Made by a program: the position numbers and the translations under genes. Shown here in pieces: positions 49,677 to 57,621 of a stretch of DNA of 64,000 nt; the stretch's first letter is position 1; every line of letters starts with the position of its first letter. A model generated the notes under the pieces. It did not search any database and was not told the DNA's origin. It worked only from the letters and a program-made list of their open reading frames with translations. Where the stretch lies: positions 186,001 to 250,000 of the forward strand of contig CAWEBN010000011.1 in assembly GCA_963807305.1 (NCBI GenBank). The letters run 5' to 3'. This DNA comes from JAOPZW01 sp963807305. Its GTDB lineage: Bacteria; Actinomycetota; Thermoleophilia; Solirubrobacterales; Solirubrobacteraceae.

Positions 49677-50779
49677 GCGCCGAGCGAGCCTGCAGCGACT
49701 GCCTGACGCGGACCTGGCTCATCGCGCGACTGGCCGGCTCGATCGAGATCGCCCGCCATCAGAAGCGCCGGCTGCGCGAGATCCTCGCCCTCTCCGAGGA
49801 GAAGCTCATCGCCGGCCTCGGCGGGGTCCGGGCCGGGTCGATCGCCGAGGAGTTCGAGCGCCTGGACGTCGATGCCCTCCGCGAGGCCGTCGAGCGCTCG
49901 GGACTGGAGGCGACCTGCCGGCACGACACCGGCTATCCCTCCCGCCTGCTCGACCTCGACGACGCGCCCGCGGTGCTGTTCGTGGCCGGTGGCGTCGCCC
50001 GCCTCGAGGCGCTGGCCGGCGCCGAACTCGAGCACGGTCCGCGAGCGGCGGCGGTCGTGGGGACGCGACGCGCCTCGGCCGACGGCCTGGAGGTCGCCCG
50101 TGCGCTTGGACGGGGGCTGGCGGCCGCGGGCGTGACCGTGGTCAGCGGCATGGCCCTCGGCGTCGACAGCGCCGCGCACGCCGGTGCCCTGGAATCGAGT
50201 GGGCGGACGGTGGCGGTGCTGGCGGGCGGGGCGGACGTCCCCTATCCGCCGAGCAAGGCGCGCCTGCATAAGCTCATCGCCGAGCGCGGCTGCGTCGTGG
50301 GCGAGCTGCCGCCGGGGTTCGTGGCGATGCGCTGGTGCTTCCCGGCGCGCAACCGGATCATCGCGGCGCTGGCGCACACGACGATCGTCGTCGAGGCGGC
50401 GCGCCGCTCGGGGTCGCTCATCACGGCCGAGGTCGCCGCCGACATCGGCCGCGACGTCGGCGCGGTTCCCGGCCCCGTCATGGCGTGGCGCTCGGCGGGT
50501 ACCAACGCGCTGCTGCGTGACGGCGCCACCGTCATCCGCGACGCCGCCGACGCGCTCGACGTCGCGGTGGGGATCGATCGCCACGAGGCCGCGGTGCTGC
50601 ACCTCGACCCGCGCCTGCGAACGCTGCTCGGGGAGGTCGCCGACGGCCGCGACACCCTGGCCGCGCTGGCCGGCGCGCCGGCGGAGGTCGCGCCGACCCT
50701 GGCGGCCCTGACGGAGCTCGAGCTGCTCGGACACCTGCGCCGAGCGGCCGGGGGCCGCTACGTGGTCATCCCGGCATGA
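49673..50779 (+). CDS. dprA: DNA processing protein DprA
   Basis: The 368-residue protein has a helical N-terminal region, the Rossmann-like DprA core (GTRRASADGLEVARALGRGL, SGMALGVDSAAHAGAL, GGADVPYPP, FPARNRIIAALA) and a C-terminal winged-helix-like part. DprA loads RecA on incoming single-stranded DNA. GTG 49673 overlaps comM. comM and dprA together suggest that a DNA-uptake or recombination function is kept. Confidence 0.94.
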   Translation: MSAERACSDCLTRTWLIARLAGSIEIARHQKRRLREILALSEEKLIAGLGGVRAGSIAEEFERLDVDALREAVERSGLEATCRHDTGYPSRLLDLDDAPAVLFVAGGVARLEALAGAELEHGPRAAAVVGTRRASADGLEVARALGRGLAAAGVTVVSGMALGVDSAAHAGALESSGRTVAVLAGGADVPYPPSKARLHKLIAERGCVVGELPPGFVAMRWCFPARNRIIAALAHTTIVVEAARRSGSLITAEVAADIGRDVGAVPGPVMAWRSAGTNALLRDGATVIRDAADALDVAVGIDRHEAAVLHLDPRLRTLLGEVADGRDTLAALAGAPAEVAPTLAALTELELLGHLRRAAGGRYVVIPA

Positions 50780-50820
50780 CGGGTGCCGACCGCCGGTGCG
50801 GGCGATCAGATGGCAGCTCA

Positions 50821-50838
50821 ATGGTACGCTTCTACCAT
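50821..50838 (+). promoter_or_regulatory. vapBC operator overlapping the vapB start
   Basis: ATGGTA-CGCTTC-TACCAT is a perfect 6-bp inverted repeat with a 6-base spacer. It overlaps a -10-like TACGCT (50825-50830) and the first two bases of the vapB ATG at 50837. AbrB-fold antitoxins typically autorepress by binding such repeats. Confidence 0.6.
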
Positions 50839-51076
50839 GCGAGCTACCATCGATGGCGCCGGGCGATTGGTGGTGCCGAAGCCTCTACGCGACGAGCTTG
50901 GCTTCGCTGCCGGCACGGAACTCGAGCTCGCCGCCATCAACGGTGCGCTCGAGGTGCGAGTGCCGTCACGGGTCCGCGTCGCCGACGGGCCGCACGGGCT
51001 CCGCTTCGTCGCGGACGACGCCGACGAGCTCACCGACGAGCATGTCCGCGAGCTCATCGAGAAGAGTCGGCAGTGA
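50837..51076 (+). CDS. vapB: VapB-type antitoxin with AbrB/MazE fold
   Basis: A 79-residue protein starting with the swapped-hairpin DNA-binding motif MRATIDGAGRLVVPKPLRDE and ending in an acidic helix (ADELTDEHVRELIEKSRQ) that probably wraps the toxin. The start overlaps its operator; leaderless translation is likely. It is coupled to vapC by four bases. Confidence 0.88.
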   Translation: MRATIDGAGRLVVPKPLRDELGFAAGTELELAAINGALEVRVPSRVRVADGPHGLRFVADDADELTDEHVRELIEKSRQ

Positions 51077-51474
51077 CCGCTGATACCAGTGTGGTCGTGC
51101 CCGCGCTCTCTGGCTGGCACAAGAACCACGAGGCCGCGGCCGACGCCCTCGAGGGTGTCGTCGCGCTGCCGGCGCACGTCCTGACCGAGGCCTACGCCGT
51201 GTTGACGCGGCTTCCCGGCGGGCTCGCCGTTCCACCCGCGGCGGCGGCGGCGGTGCTCGCGTCGCGCTTCGCAGAGGAGCCGCTGCAGCTGCCCGCCGCG
51301 CAGCGTCGAACGCTGCTCTCAACGCTCGCCGCTGCCGGGGTCGGCGGCGGAGCCAGTTATGACGGCCTCGTCGCCCTCGAGGCCACGGCGCACGAACAGA
51401 TCCTCTGGACGCGTGATGCCCGAGCTCAGGACACCTACCGCCGTCTCGCGGTCGCCTTCCGAGCGATGGCCTGA
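51073..51474 (+). CDS. vapC: VapC-type PIN-domain toxin
   Basis: A 133-residue PIN-domain protein with conserved acidic positions in TADTSVVVPAL, LTEAYAVLTRL, GASYDGLVALEA and WTRDARAQDTY. VapC toxins cleave RNA, often tRNA. GTG 51073 overlaps vapB (GTGA). The pair sits between dprA and thiD, a typical accessory insertion. Confidence 0.9.
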   Translation: MTADTSVVVPALSGWHKNHEAAADALEGVVALPAHVLTEAYAVLTRLPGGLAVPPAAAAAVLASRFAEEPLQLPAAQRRTLLSTLAAAGVGGGASYDGLVALEATAHEQILWTRDARAQDTYRRLAVAFRAMA

Positions 51475-51485
51475 CCGCGCCCTCC

Positions 51486-51491
51486 TATCCT
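51486..51491 (+). promoter_or_regulatory. -10 element (TATCCT) of thiD
   Basis: TATCCT is followed by eight bases and the GTG at 51500. No TPP riboswitch is visible, and the gap to vapC is too short for one. Confidence 0.5.
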
Positions 51492-51499
51492 TCGCCGCC

Positions 51500-52303
51500 G
51501 TGCCCGAGCGCGGCCGCCGCATCCCCGTCTGCCTGTCGATCGCCGGCTCGGACTCCGGCGGCGGCGCCGGGATCCAGGCCGACCTGAAGGCCTTCGCGCG
51601 CGCCGGGGTGCATGGGACGACCGCGATCACGGCCATCACGGCCCAGAACACGGTGGCGGTGACGGCGGTCGAGGCCGTGTCGCCCGCGATGATCATCGCC
51701 CAGGTGCGTGCCGTCGTGGAGGACATCGGCGTCGACGCGGTCAAGGTCGGGATGCTCGGCAGCGTGGCCAGCGCGCGGGCGGTGGGGGAGGCGTTCGACC
51801 TGCTGTCGGCCGGAACGCCGATCGTGGTCGACCCGGTGATGGTCGCCGAGTCCGGCGCGCGGCTGCTCGACGAGGACGCCCAGGCCGCGCTCGTCGAGCT
51901 CGTGGTCGCGCGCGCCACGGTCGTGACCCCCAACCTTCCCGAGGCGCGGGTCCTCGCCGGCGACGACGGGCTCGAGGGCGAGGAGCTGGCGCGTGCAGTG
52001 CACGCGCTCGGCCCGGGCGCGGTCGTGGTCACGGGCGGGCACCGTGAGCAGGCGATCGACGTCGTCTTCGACGGCGAGCGTGTCGTGGAGCTCGCCGGGC
52101 CGCGCTACGCCGACGGGGCCGCGCACGGATCGGGCTGCACGCACTCCTCGACGCTCGCGGCGCGCCTGGCCCTGGGCGACGATCTCGAAGCGGCCGCTCG
52201 CGAGGCCAAGCGCGTCGCCTCGGAGGCCGTTCGCGACGGCCTGCGCGCCATCGGGGCGGGCGCAGGGCCGGTCGACGTCCTTGGTCTCGCGCCCCGGCGC
52301 TGA
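51500..52303 (+). CDS. thiD: Hydroxymethylpyrimidine (phosphate) kinase
   Basis: A 267-residue ThiD with the ribokinase-like fold: SIAGSDSGGGAGIQADLKAF, GTTAITAITAQNT, KVGMLGS, VVDPVMVAESG and the anion-hole motif GSGCTHSSTLAA. It makes HMP-PP for thiamine. GTG 51500 is favoured by the leaderless promoter. No other thiamine gene is in the window. Confidence 0.93.
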   Translation: MPERGRRIPVCLSIAGSDSGGGAGIQADLKAFARAGVHGTTAITAITAQNTVAVTAVEAVSPAMIIAQVRAVVEDIGVDAVKVGMLGSVASARAVGEAFDLLSAGTPIVVDPVMVAESGARLLDEDAQAALVELVVARATVVTPNLPEARVLAGDDGLEGEELARAVHALGPGAVVVTGGHREQAIDVVFDGERVVELAGPRYADGAAHGSGCTHSSTLAARLALGDDLEAAAREAKRVASEAVRDGLRAIGAGAGPVDVLGLAPRR

Positions 52304-52408
52304 GCCCCCACGGCCGGTCCGTACGGAGGCCGGCGCCATCGGCGATCGCACACTGGCCGACCAGGCGGGTGGCCAGACTCTCGCGCTTTGTCATAATCGC
52401 CCTTCACC

Positions 52409-52654
52409 ATGAGGTTCCTTCGCATGAAGCCCGGGCACGGCGAGGTGCTCATCGCCGAAGGGGACGTCGAGGTGGCCGAGGAGGAGGAGCTGCTCGTGCA
52501 GGAGTTCCGCCGCCAGCTCGAAGAGGGCATGTGGGCCGCCGTCCCCGAGCGCAGCACGGCCGGGCGCCGTGAGGCGCGGATGGTTCGGGCCTTCGAGGAC
52601 GTTCCGCGCGACGCGGAGCGCGTCATCTTCTTCCCACGGGCCGCGGGCGGCTGA
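52409..52654 (+). CDS. Small acidic protein, function unknown
   Basis: An 81-residue protein rich in Glu and Arg with a predicted strand-helix layout (HGEVLIAEGDVEVAEEEELL). No domain recognised. CATAAT (52392-52397) lies 11 bases before the ATG and is the most A/T-rich -10 in this area. The next gene starts 24 bases downstream on the same strand. Confidence 0.65.
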   Translation: MRFLRMKPGHGEVLIAEGDVEVAEEEELLVQEFRRQLEEGMWAAVPERSTAGRREARMVRAFEDVPRDAERVIFFPRAAGG

Positions 52655-52678
52655 GGCGCAGCCAGACGGGTCGACACG

Positions 52679-53305
52679 ATGCTCCTCGCTTCCATCGCCA
52701 TCGGAGTCGTCATCGTCGCCCTGCTGTGGGACCTCGTGCTGCCGTCGCTCAAGGAGGCCTTCGAGCGCCACCGGGCCCGCCGCGCCCTGATTCCCGGCTC
52801 GGCCTACGACCCGGGCCGCGAGCGCCGCGCCGAGCAGCGCGCCCGCCAGCTGCTGCAGTCGTGCGTCAACGACGAGGAGTGGTCGATGTACCGCGACCTC
52901 GGGTTCATCCGCGTGTGGGGCGGGATGGCGCGGGTGCCACGACGCGGGCGCATCGGCGACGATCCACGCGCCGGCGCGCCGTACGCGTACCTCGTCTATC
53001 CCCACAGGCCGATCGTCGCCTTCCTCCCGCAGACCCGGGAGCTGCTCAACGAGTACTGCGTCGAGTTCCCCGACGAGACGCGGCCCTATGGCAGCTCGCG
53101 ACTGCCGGACTCCGACGACGTGCTCGCCAAGTGGATGGCCCTCACGGGCGACGAGCAGCACCTCATCGCCACGGCGAACATGCACCTGCCCGGCCGCCAG
53201 GTCGATCCCAAGCAGGTGCGCCGCGACCTCTGGCGCCTGAGCCAGTGGGAGCGCGAGCGCCTGCGCCGCACGCCACGCTCGCCCGGCGGCGTCGCCACGC
53301 CATAG
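52679..53305 (+). CDS. Uncharacterised protein with N-terminal membrane helix
   Basis: A 208-residue protein with one membrane helix at residues about 2-24, then a mixed soluble domain (QSCVNDEEWSMYRDLGFIRV, PYAYLVYPHRPIVAFLPQTR). I do not recognise it. It probably forms an operon with the small acidic protein before it. Confidence 0.7.
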   Translation: MLLASIAIGVVIVALLWDLVLPSLKEAFERHRARRALIPGSAYDPGRERRAEQRARQLLQSCVNDEEWSMYRDLGFIRVWGGMARVPRRGRIGDDPRAGAPYAYLVYPHRPIVAFLPQTRELLNEYCVEFPDETRPYGSSRLPDSDDVLAKWMALTGDEQHLIATANMHLPGRQVDPKQVRRDLWRLSQWERERLRRTPRSPGGVATP

Positions 53306-53365
53306 CGCTCGATTCGCGCCGCCACCCCCGCTGCGCCCGCGCCGGGCCCGCCGAGGCCGCCTAGG

Positions 53366-53371
53366 TAGTGT
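53366..53371 (+). promoter_or_regulatory. -10 element (TAGTGT) of ilvD
   Basis: TAGTGT is followed by eight bases and the ilvD ATG at 53380. This also argues against the in-frame GTG at 53368. Confidence 0.5.
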
Positions 53372-53379
53372 CCGCTTCG

Positions 53380-55065
53380 ATGAGCACGAACGGCTTCGAC
53401 CTCAAGCACCGCTCCCGCCTGCTGCTGGACGGCCCCTCCCGCGCCGGCGCCCGCGCCCAGCTCAAGGGCATCGGCTACGACGAAGAGGCACTGGCCAAGC
53501 CGATCATCGGCGTGGCCTCGACCTGGATCGAGACGATGCCGTGCAACTTCCACCTGCGCGCCCTCGCCGCCAAGGTCAAGGAGGGCATCCGCGACGCCGG
53601 CGGCACCCCGATGGAGCTCAACACCGTCGCGATCTCCGACGGCATCACCATGGGCACCACGGGCATGAAGACCTCGCTCGTCTCCCGCGAGGTCATCGCC
53701 GACTCGATCGAGCTCGTGGCGCGCGGGCACTTCTTCGACGCCGTCATCGCGCTGAGCGGCTGCGACAAGACGATCCCCGGCACGGTCATGGCCCTGTGCC
53801 GCCTCGACGTCCCGAGCGTGATGCTCTACGGGGGCTCGATCCCTCCCGGGCACTTCATGGGCAACGACGTCACGATCGGCGACGTGTACGAGGCGATCGG
53901 CGCACACGCGACCGGGCGGATGAGCGACGAGGACTTCGCCGAGCTCGAGTCGGTCGCGAGCCCGGGCGCCGGGGCCTGCGGCGGGCAGTTCACCGCCAAC
54001 ACGATGGCGATGGCCTTCGAGGTCCTCGGTATCTCCCCGATGGCCCAGAACCTCGTCCCGGCCCAGGACCCGACGAAGGCCGAGGTCGCCTACGAAGCGG
54101 GCAAGCTGGTGGTCGACGTCCTCAGGCGCGGCCTGCGCCCGAGCGAGATCATCACCAAGGATGCCCTCGAGAACGCCGTCGCCGGCGTCGCCTGCTCGGG
54201 CGGCTCGACGAACGCCGTCCTGCACCTGCTCGCGGTCGCGCGCGAGATCGGCGTCGAGCTCGACATCGACGACTTCGACCGCGTGAGCCAGCGCACGCCG
54301 CTGCTGTGCGACCTCAAGCCCGCCGGCCAGTACGTCGCGGTCGACCTCTACAAGGCCGGTGGCGTCCCGGTCATGCTCCAGCGTCTGCAGGAGGCCGGAC
54401 TGCTCAACGAGGGCACGATCACCGTCACCGGGCAGACGATCGGCGAGCTGGCCAAGGCGGCCGTCGAGACCGAGGGCCAGCGCGTCGTGCGCGGCCTCGA
54501 CGAGCCGCTGAAGGCCACCGGCGGCCTGGCCATCCTGCGCGGCAACCTCGCGCCCGAGGGCTGCGTCATCAAGCTGGCCGGCCACGAGAGACTCCACCAC
54601 GAAGGCCCCGCGCGGGTCTTCGACGGCGAGGAGGCGGCCTTCGCCGCGGTCACGAGCGGCCAGATCGTGGCCGGCGACGTGGTCGTCATCCGCAACGAGG
54701 GCCCGGCCGGCGGCCCGGGCATGCGCGAGATGCTCGCGGTGACCGGCGCCATCAACGGCGTGGGTCTGGGGGAGGACGTCGCGCTGCTGACCGACGGGCG
54801 CTTCTCCGGCGCCACGCACGGGTTCATGATCGGCCACGTGGCGCCCGAGGCGGCGCGCGGCGGCCCGATCGCGGCCGTCCGCGACGGCGACGTCGTCACC
54901 ATCGACGTCGCCTCGCGGCGGATGGACGTCGCGCTCGACGACGACGAGATCGCGCGCAGGGTGGCGGCCTACGAGCCGCCCGAGAACGCCGACCGGACCG
55001 GGGTGCTGGCCAAGTACGCGGCGCTCGTCGGCAGCGCCTCCGAGGGCGCGGTCACGGTGCGCTGA
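53380..55065 (+). CDS. ilvD: Dihydroxy-acid dehydratase
   Basis: A 561-residue IlvD of the branched-chain amino acid pathway. The Fe-S cysteines lie in TMPCNFHLRAL, LSGCDKTIPG and GACGGQFTANTMAMA. It dehydrates the dihydroxy acids to keto acids. No other ilv or leu gene is adjacent. Confidence 0.96.
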   Translation: MSTNGFDLKHRSRLLLDGPSRAGARAQLKGIGYDEEALAKPIIGVASTWIETMPCNFHLRALAAKVKEGIRDAGGTPMELNTVAISDGITMGTTGMKTSLVSREVIADSIELVARGHFFDAVIALSGCDKTIPGTVMALCRLDVPSVMLYGGSIPPGHFMGNDVTIGDVYEAIGAHATGRMSDEDFAELESVASPGAGACGGQFTANTMAMAFEVLGISPMAQNLVPAQDPTKAEVAYEAGKLVVDVLRRGLRPSEIITKDALENAVAGVACSGGSTNAVLHLLAVAREIGVELDIDDFDRVSQRTPLLCDLKPAGQYVAVDLYKAGGVPVMLQRLQEAGLLNEGTITVTGQTIGELAKAAVETEGQRVVRGLDEPLKATGGLAILRGNLAPEGCVIKLAGHERLHHEGPARVFDGEEAAFAAVTSGQIVAGDVVVIRNEGPAGGPGMREMLAVTGAINGVGLGEDVALLTDGRFSGATHGFMIGHVAPEAARGGPIAAVRDGDVVTIDVASRRMDVALDDDEIARRVAAYEPPENADRTGVLAKYAALVGSASEGAVTVR

Positions 55066-55078
55066 GCGCCCGCGGGGC

Positions 55079-55092
55079 CGTGCGGCCGCACG
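55079..55092. terminator. Palindrome between ilvD and the convergent hydrolase
   Basis: CGTGCGGCCGCACG is a perfect 14-base palindrome in the 61-base space between two convergent stops. It may be a bidirectional terminator but lacks a loop and T-tracts. Confidence 0.3.
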
Positions 55093-55126
55093 CCGCGCAG
55101 CGGCGGCGAGCCGCGATCAGCCTCGA

Positions 55127-56086
55127 CTACGTCGCGCCGGCCGCGTCCGACGCGCCGACGCGCTCGCCCGGCTCCTCGGTCAGGAACGCCTCGAGGAGCG
55201 CGTTGAAGGCCGCCGGGCGCTCGAGCATCGCCACGTGGCCGGTCTCCGGCCAGACGACCTTGCGGGAGTTGGGGATGAGGCGCGCGAACTCGTCGGCGTC
55301 GCGCGCCGGGACGAGCTTGTCCCCGGAGCCCCAGACGATGAGCGTCGGACAGGCGATCTCGCCCAGGCGGTCGCGGATCGGGTAGTCGGTGAGGGCGTCG
55401 AGGGCCGGCACGAAGCCGGGCTTGCCCGAGCCGCGGACCTGCTCGGCGACGAGCGGGCCGGGGAGGAGATCCGGGCGGTGGGCGACGATGCCGAAGATCA
55501 TCCGCCGCGCGCCCGGCCGGCGCGCAAGAGCGTCCGACCGCGAGGCCAGCCAGCCGCTGTAGGCCGACAGGCGGGCGTCGAGCGTGGAGAGCACGGAGAG
55601 CGCGCGCTCGTTGCGCAGGTACTCGATCGACAGGCCGGCGGCGCTCACGAGCGCGAGACGCTCGACGCGCTGGGGGAAGCGGATGGCGAGCTCGATGCCG
55701 ATGAAGCCGCCCATCGAGTTGCCGACGACCGCGGCGCTGCTCGCGCCGAGCTCGTCCAGCACGGCCTCGACGAAGCGCCCGTAGCCGGAGATCGTGATCT
55801 TCTCCCGCGGCATCTCGGACTCGCCGAAGCCCGGCAGATCGAAGGCGATGACGCGATGCTCGCGGGCGAACACCGGCAGCTGCTCGAGCCAGTTCTGCCA
55901 CGAGCCGGACAGGCCGTGGATGAAGACGACCGGCGATCCCGAGCCCAGGTCGACGACGTTGACCCGCCGCCCGTCGATCGTCATCCACCGCAGGTGCCGG
56001 CGCCACTCGACGTCGAGCCAGGGCGAGCGCCCGCGCGCACCGTAGTCGCCGGGGGCGTCGGGCAGGCGTGGAGACTCGTCCGCCAT
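55127..56086 (-). CDS. Alpha/beta hydrolase
   Basis: A 319-residue hydrolase with oxyanion strand VVFIHGLSGSWQNWL, the nucleophile elbow GNSMGGFIG (Ser), an acid in VWGSGDKLVP and the histidine in PETGHVAMLERP. Substrate unknown; it resembles esterase or C-C hydrolase types. ATG 56086 is used because a leaderless-type promoter lies eight bases before it. Confidence 0.88.
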   Translation of the reverse strand: MADESPRLPDAPGDYGARGRSPWLDVEWRRHLRWMTIDGRRVNVVDLGSGSPVVFIHGLSGSWQNWLEQLPVFAREHRVIAFDLPGFGESEMPREKITISGYGRFVEAVLDELGASSAAVVGNSMGGFIGIELAIRFPQRVERLALVSAAGLSIEYLRNERALSVLSTLDARLSAYSGWLASRSDALARRPGARRMIFGIVAHRPDLLPGPLVAEQVRGSGKPGFVPALDALTDYPIRDRLGEIACPTLIVWGSGDKLVPARDADEFARLIPNSRKVVWPETGHVAMLERPAAFNALLEAFLTEEPGERVGASDAAGAT

Positions 56087-56094
56087 TGCACATG

Positions 56095-56102
56095 AGGATA
56101 AT
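56095..56102. promoter_or_regulatory. Overlapping divergent -10 elements
   Basis: On the minus strand TATCCT (56100-56095) precedes the hydrolase ATG by eight bases. On the plus strand GATAAT (56097-56102) serves the phosphatase gene, which has a GGAGGGG RBS (56111-56117). Four bases are common to both -10 elements, so the two promoters probably compete. Confidence 0.55.
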
Positions 56103-56126
56103 CGGGGCACGGAGGGGCCCGCCCGC

Positions 56127-56699
56127 ATGCGCATCGCCATCGACATCGACTCGACCCTGCACCACTACTGGGACGAGCTGGCCGAATCCGCCAAGCGCCG
56201 CTTCGGCGTCGACCTGCCCTACGACCAGCAGCACACCTGGAAGATCAGCCGCCTGCGCGACGAGCAGTTGCGCGCCGCGATCGCCGACACCCACTCCGAC
56301 GAGGCCATCGCCCGCGCCGAGCCCTATCCGCACGCCGTCGAGACGATCACGGCCTGGCACGACGCCGGCCACTACATCCACGTCACGAGCCATCGCGCCG
56401 TGCACTGCCATCCGGCCACCGCGCGCTGGCTGGCCGACATCGGCCTGGGCTACGACGACCTGCACTGCTCCTACGACAAGGTCGCCCGCTGCGTCGAGCT
56501 CGAGATCGACATCCTCATCGACGACAGCCCCGTCACGCTGGTGCGCGCGATCGAGGAGGGGATGGTCGGCGCGACCCTGGTGCACCCGTGGAACCGCGAC
56601 CTCTGCGAGGAGGACGCGGAGGTGGTCAGCGCCGCCGACTGGCCCGGGCTGGCCGCCGCGCTCGCGCGCCGCTGCCCGCCGCTGCAACGAGCGGCCTGA
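56127..56699 (+). CDS. HAD-family 5'-nucleotidase-like phosphatase
   Basis: A 190-residue HAD protein with the nucleophile motif IAIDIDSTLHHYW, motif II THVTSHR-like VTSHRAVHC and an acidic pair in ILIDDSP. This is the NT5C/deoxyribonucleotidase-like type without a large cap. Substrate unknown. The acyltransferase gene follows after 37 bases. Confidence 0.85.
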   Translation: MRIAIDIDSTLHHYWDELAESAKRRFGVDLPYDQQHTWKISRLRDEQLRAAIADTHSDEAIARAEPYPHAVETITAWHDAGHYIHVTSHRAVHCHPATARWLADIGLGYDDLHCSYDKVARCVELEIDILIDDSPVTLVRAIEEGMVGATLVHPWNRDLCEEDAEVVSAADWPGLAAALARRCPPLQRAA

Positions 56700-56736
56700 T
56701 GCGCGCGTCCAGGCGGCGTGCGGCAAGATGATCCAG

Positions 56737-57621
56737 ATGGCAGAGGATCGTCGAACGTCGCTCGCCCCCGCCGGCGAGGCCGCTCCGGGCACCGACCTGC
56801 GCCCCTACCTGCCGGGCGTCGAGCCCGAGCGCCAGGTCGACGACTGGGGCCGCTCGGAGCGCGTCGAGGGCGTCATGGACCGCACGCTGATCGAGTTCTT
56901 CTACCGGCTGTGGTTCCGCTGCGAGGTCGAGGGGATCGAGAACGTGCCGGCCGAGGGCGGCGCCCTGCTGGTCTCCAACCACTCGGGCGCGCTGCCGCCC
57001 GACGCGCCGATGATCGCCAAGGCGATCAAGGAGGAGCACCCGCACCCGCGCCCGCTCTACCTGACCGTGGAGCACTTCTTCAAGGGCTATCCGGGCTTCA
57101 GCATGCTGCTGCCGAAGATGGGCGCGGTGCCGGCCCACCCGGCGAACGTCCACCGCCTGCTCTACGACGAGCAGCAGCTCGTGCTCGTCTTCCCCGAGGG
57201 CCGCAAGGGGACCGAGAAGCTCTACAAGGACCGCTACAAGCTGCGGCGCTTCGGCCGCGGCGGCTTCGTCGAGGCGGCCATGCGCGCCCGTGCGCCGATG
57301 GTTCCCGTCGCCGTGGTGGGAGCCGAGGAGGCCGCTCCGGTCTTCGCCCAGGTCAAGCTGCTGCAGCGGCTGACCGGTCTTCCGTACTTCCCGATCACGC
57401 CGACCTTCCCGCACTTCGGCCTGCTGGGGATGCTCGGCTACCTGCCGGCCAAGTTCAAGCTGCGCTTCCTGCCCGCGGTGCCGACCGACGATCCCGCCTT
57501 CGGCGACGAGCCGTGGGAGGACAAGGCCCTGGTGCAGACCGTGGCGCACGAGATCCGCGCCACCATCCAGGCCGAGCTCGCCGACATGCTCGGCGAGCGG
57601 CGCAGCGTCTGGTTCGGATGA
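56737..57621 (+). CDS. Lysophospholipid acyltransferase (PlsC-like)
   Basis: A 294-residue acyltransferase with the NHSGALPPD catalytic block (six residues between His and Asp, the variant used by an actinobacterial branch) and FPEGRKGTEK as motif III. It probably transfers acyl chains to lysophosphatidate or similar lipids at the membrane. ATG 56737 and ATG 56728 are both possible. The stop overlaps the SDR gene by four bases, and this acyltransferase-SDR pair is a recurrent actinobacterial arrangement from memory. Confidence 0.88.
   Translation: MAEDRRTSLAPAGEAAPGTDLRPYLPGVEPERQVDDWGRSERVEGVMDRTLIEFFYRLWFRCEVEGIENVPAEGGALLVSNHSGALPPDAPMIAKAIKEEHPHPRPLYLTVEHFFKGYPGFSMLLPKMGAVPAHPANVHRLLYDEQQLVLVFPEGRKGTEKLYKDRYKLRRFGRGGFVEAAMRARAPMVPVAVVGAEEAAPVFAQVKLLQRLTGLPYFPITPTFPHFGLLGMLGYLPAKFKLRFLPAVPTDDPAFGDEPWEDKALVQTVAHEIRATIQAELADMLGERRSVWFG

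Noticed and set aside
51475..51499. TPP riboswitch before thiD
   Set aside because: The space is only 25 bases and the gene appears to be leaderless.
53368..53379. GTG 53368 as ilvD start
   Set aside because: It lies inside the -10 TAGTGT; ATG 53380 fits both the promoter and the family N-terminus.
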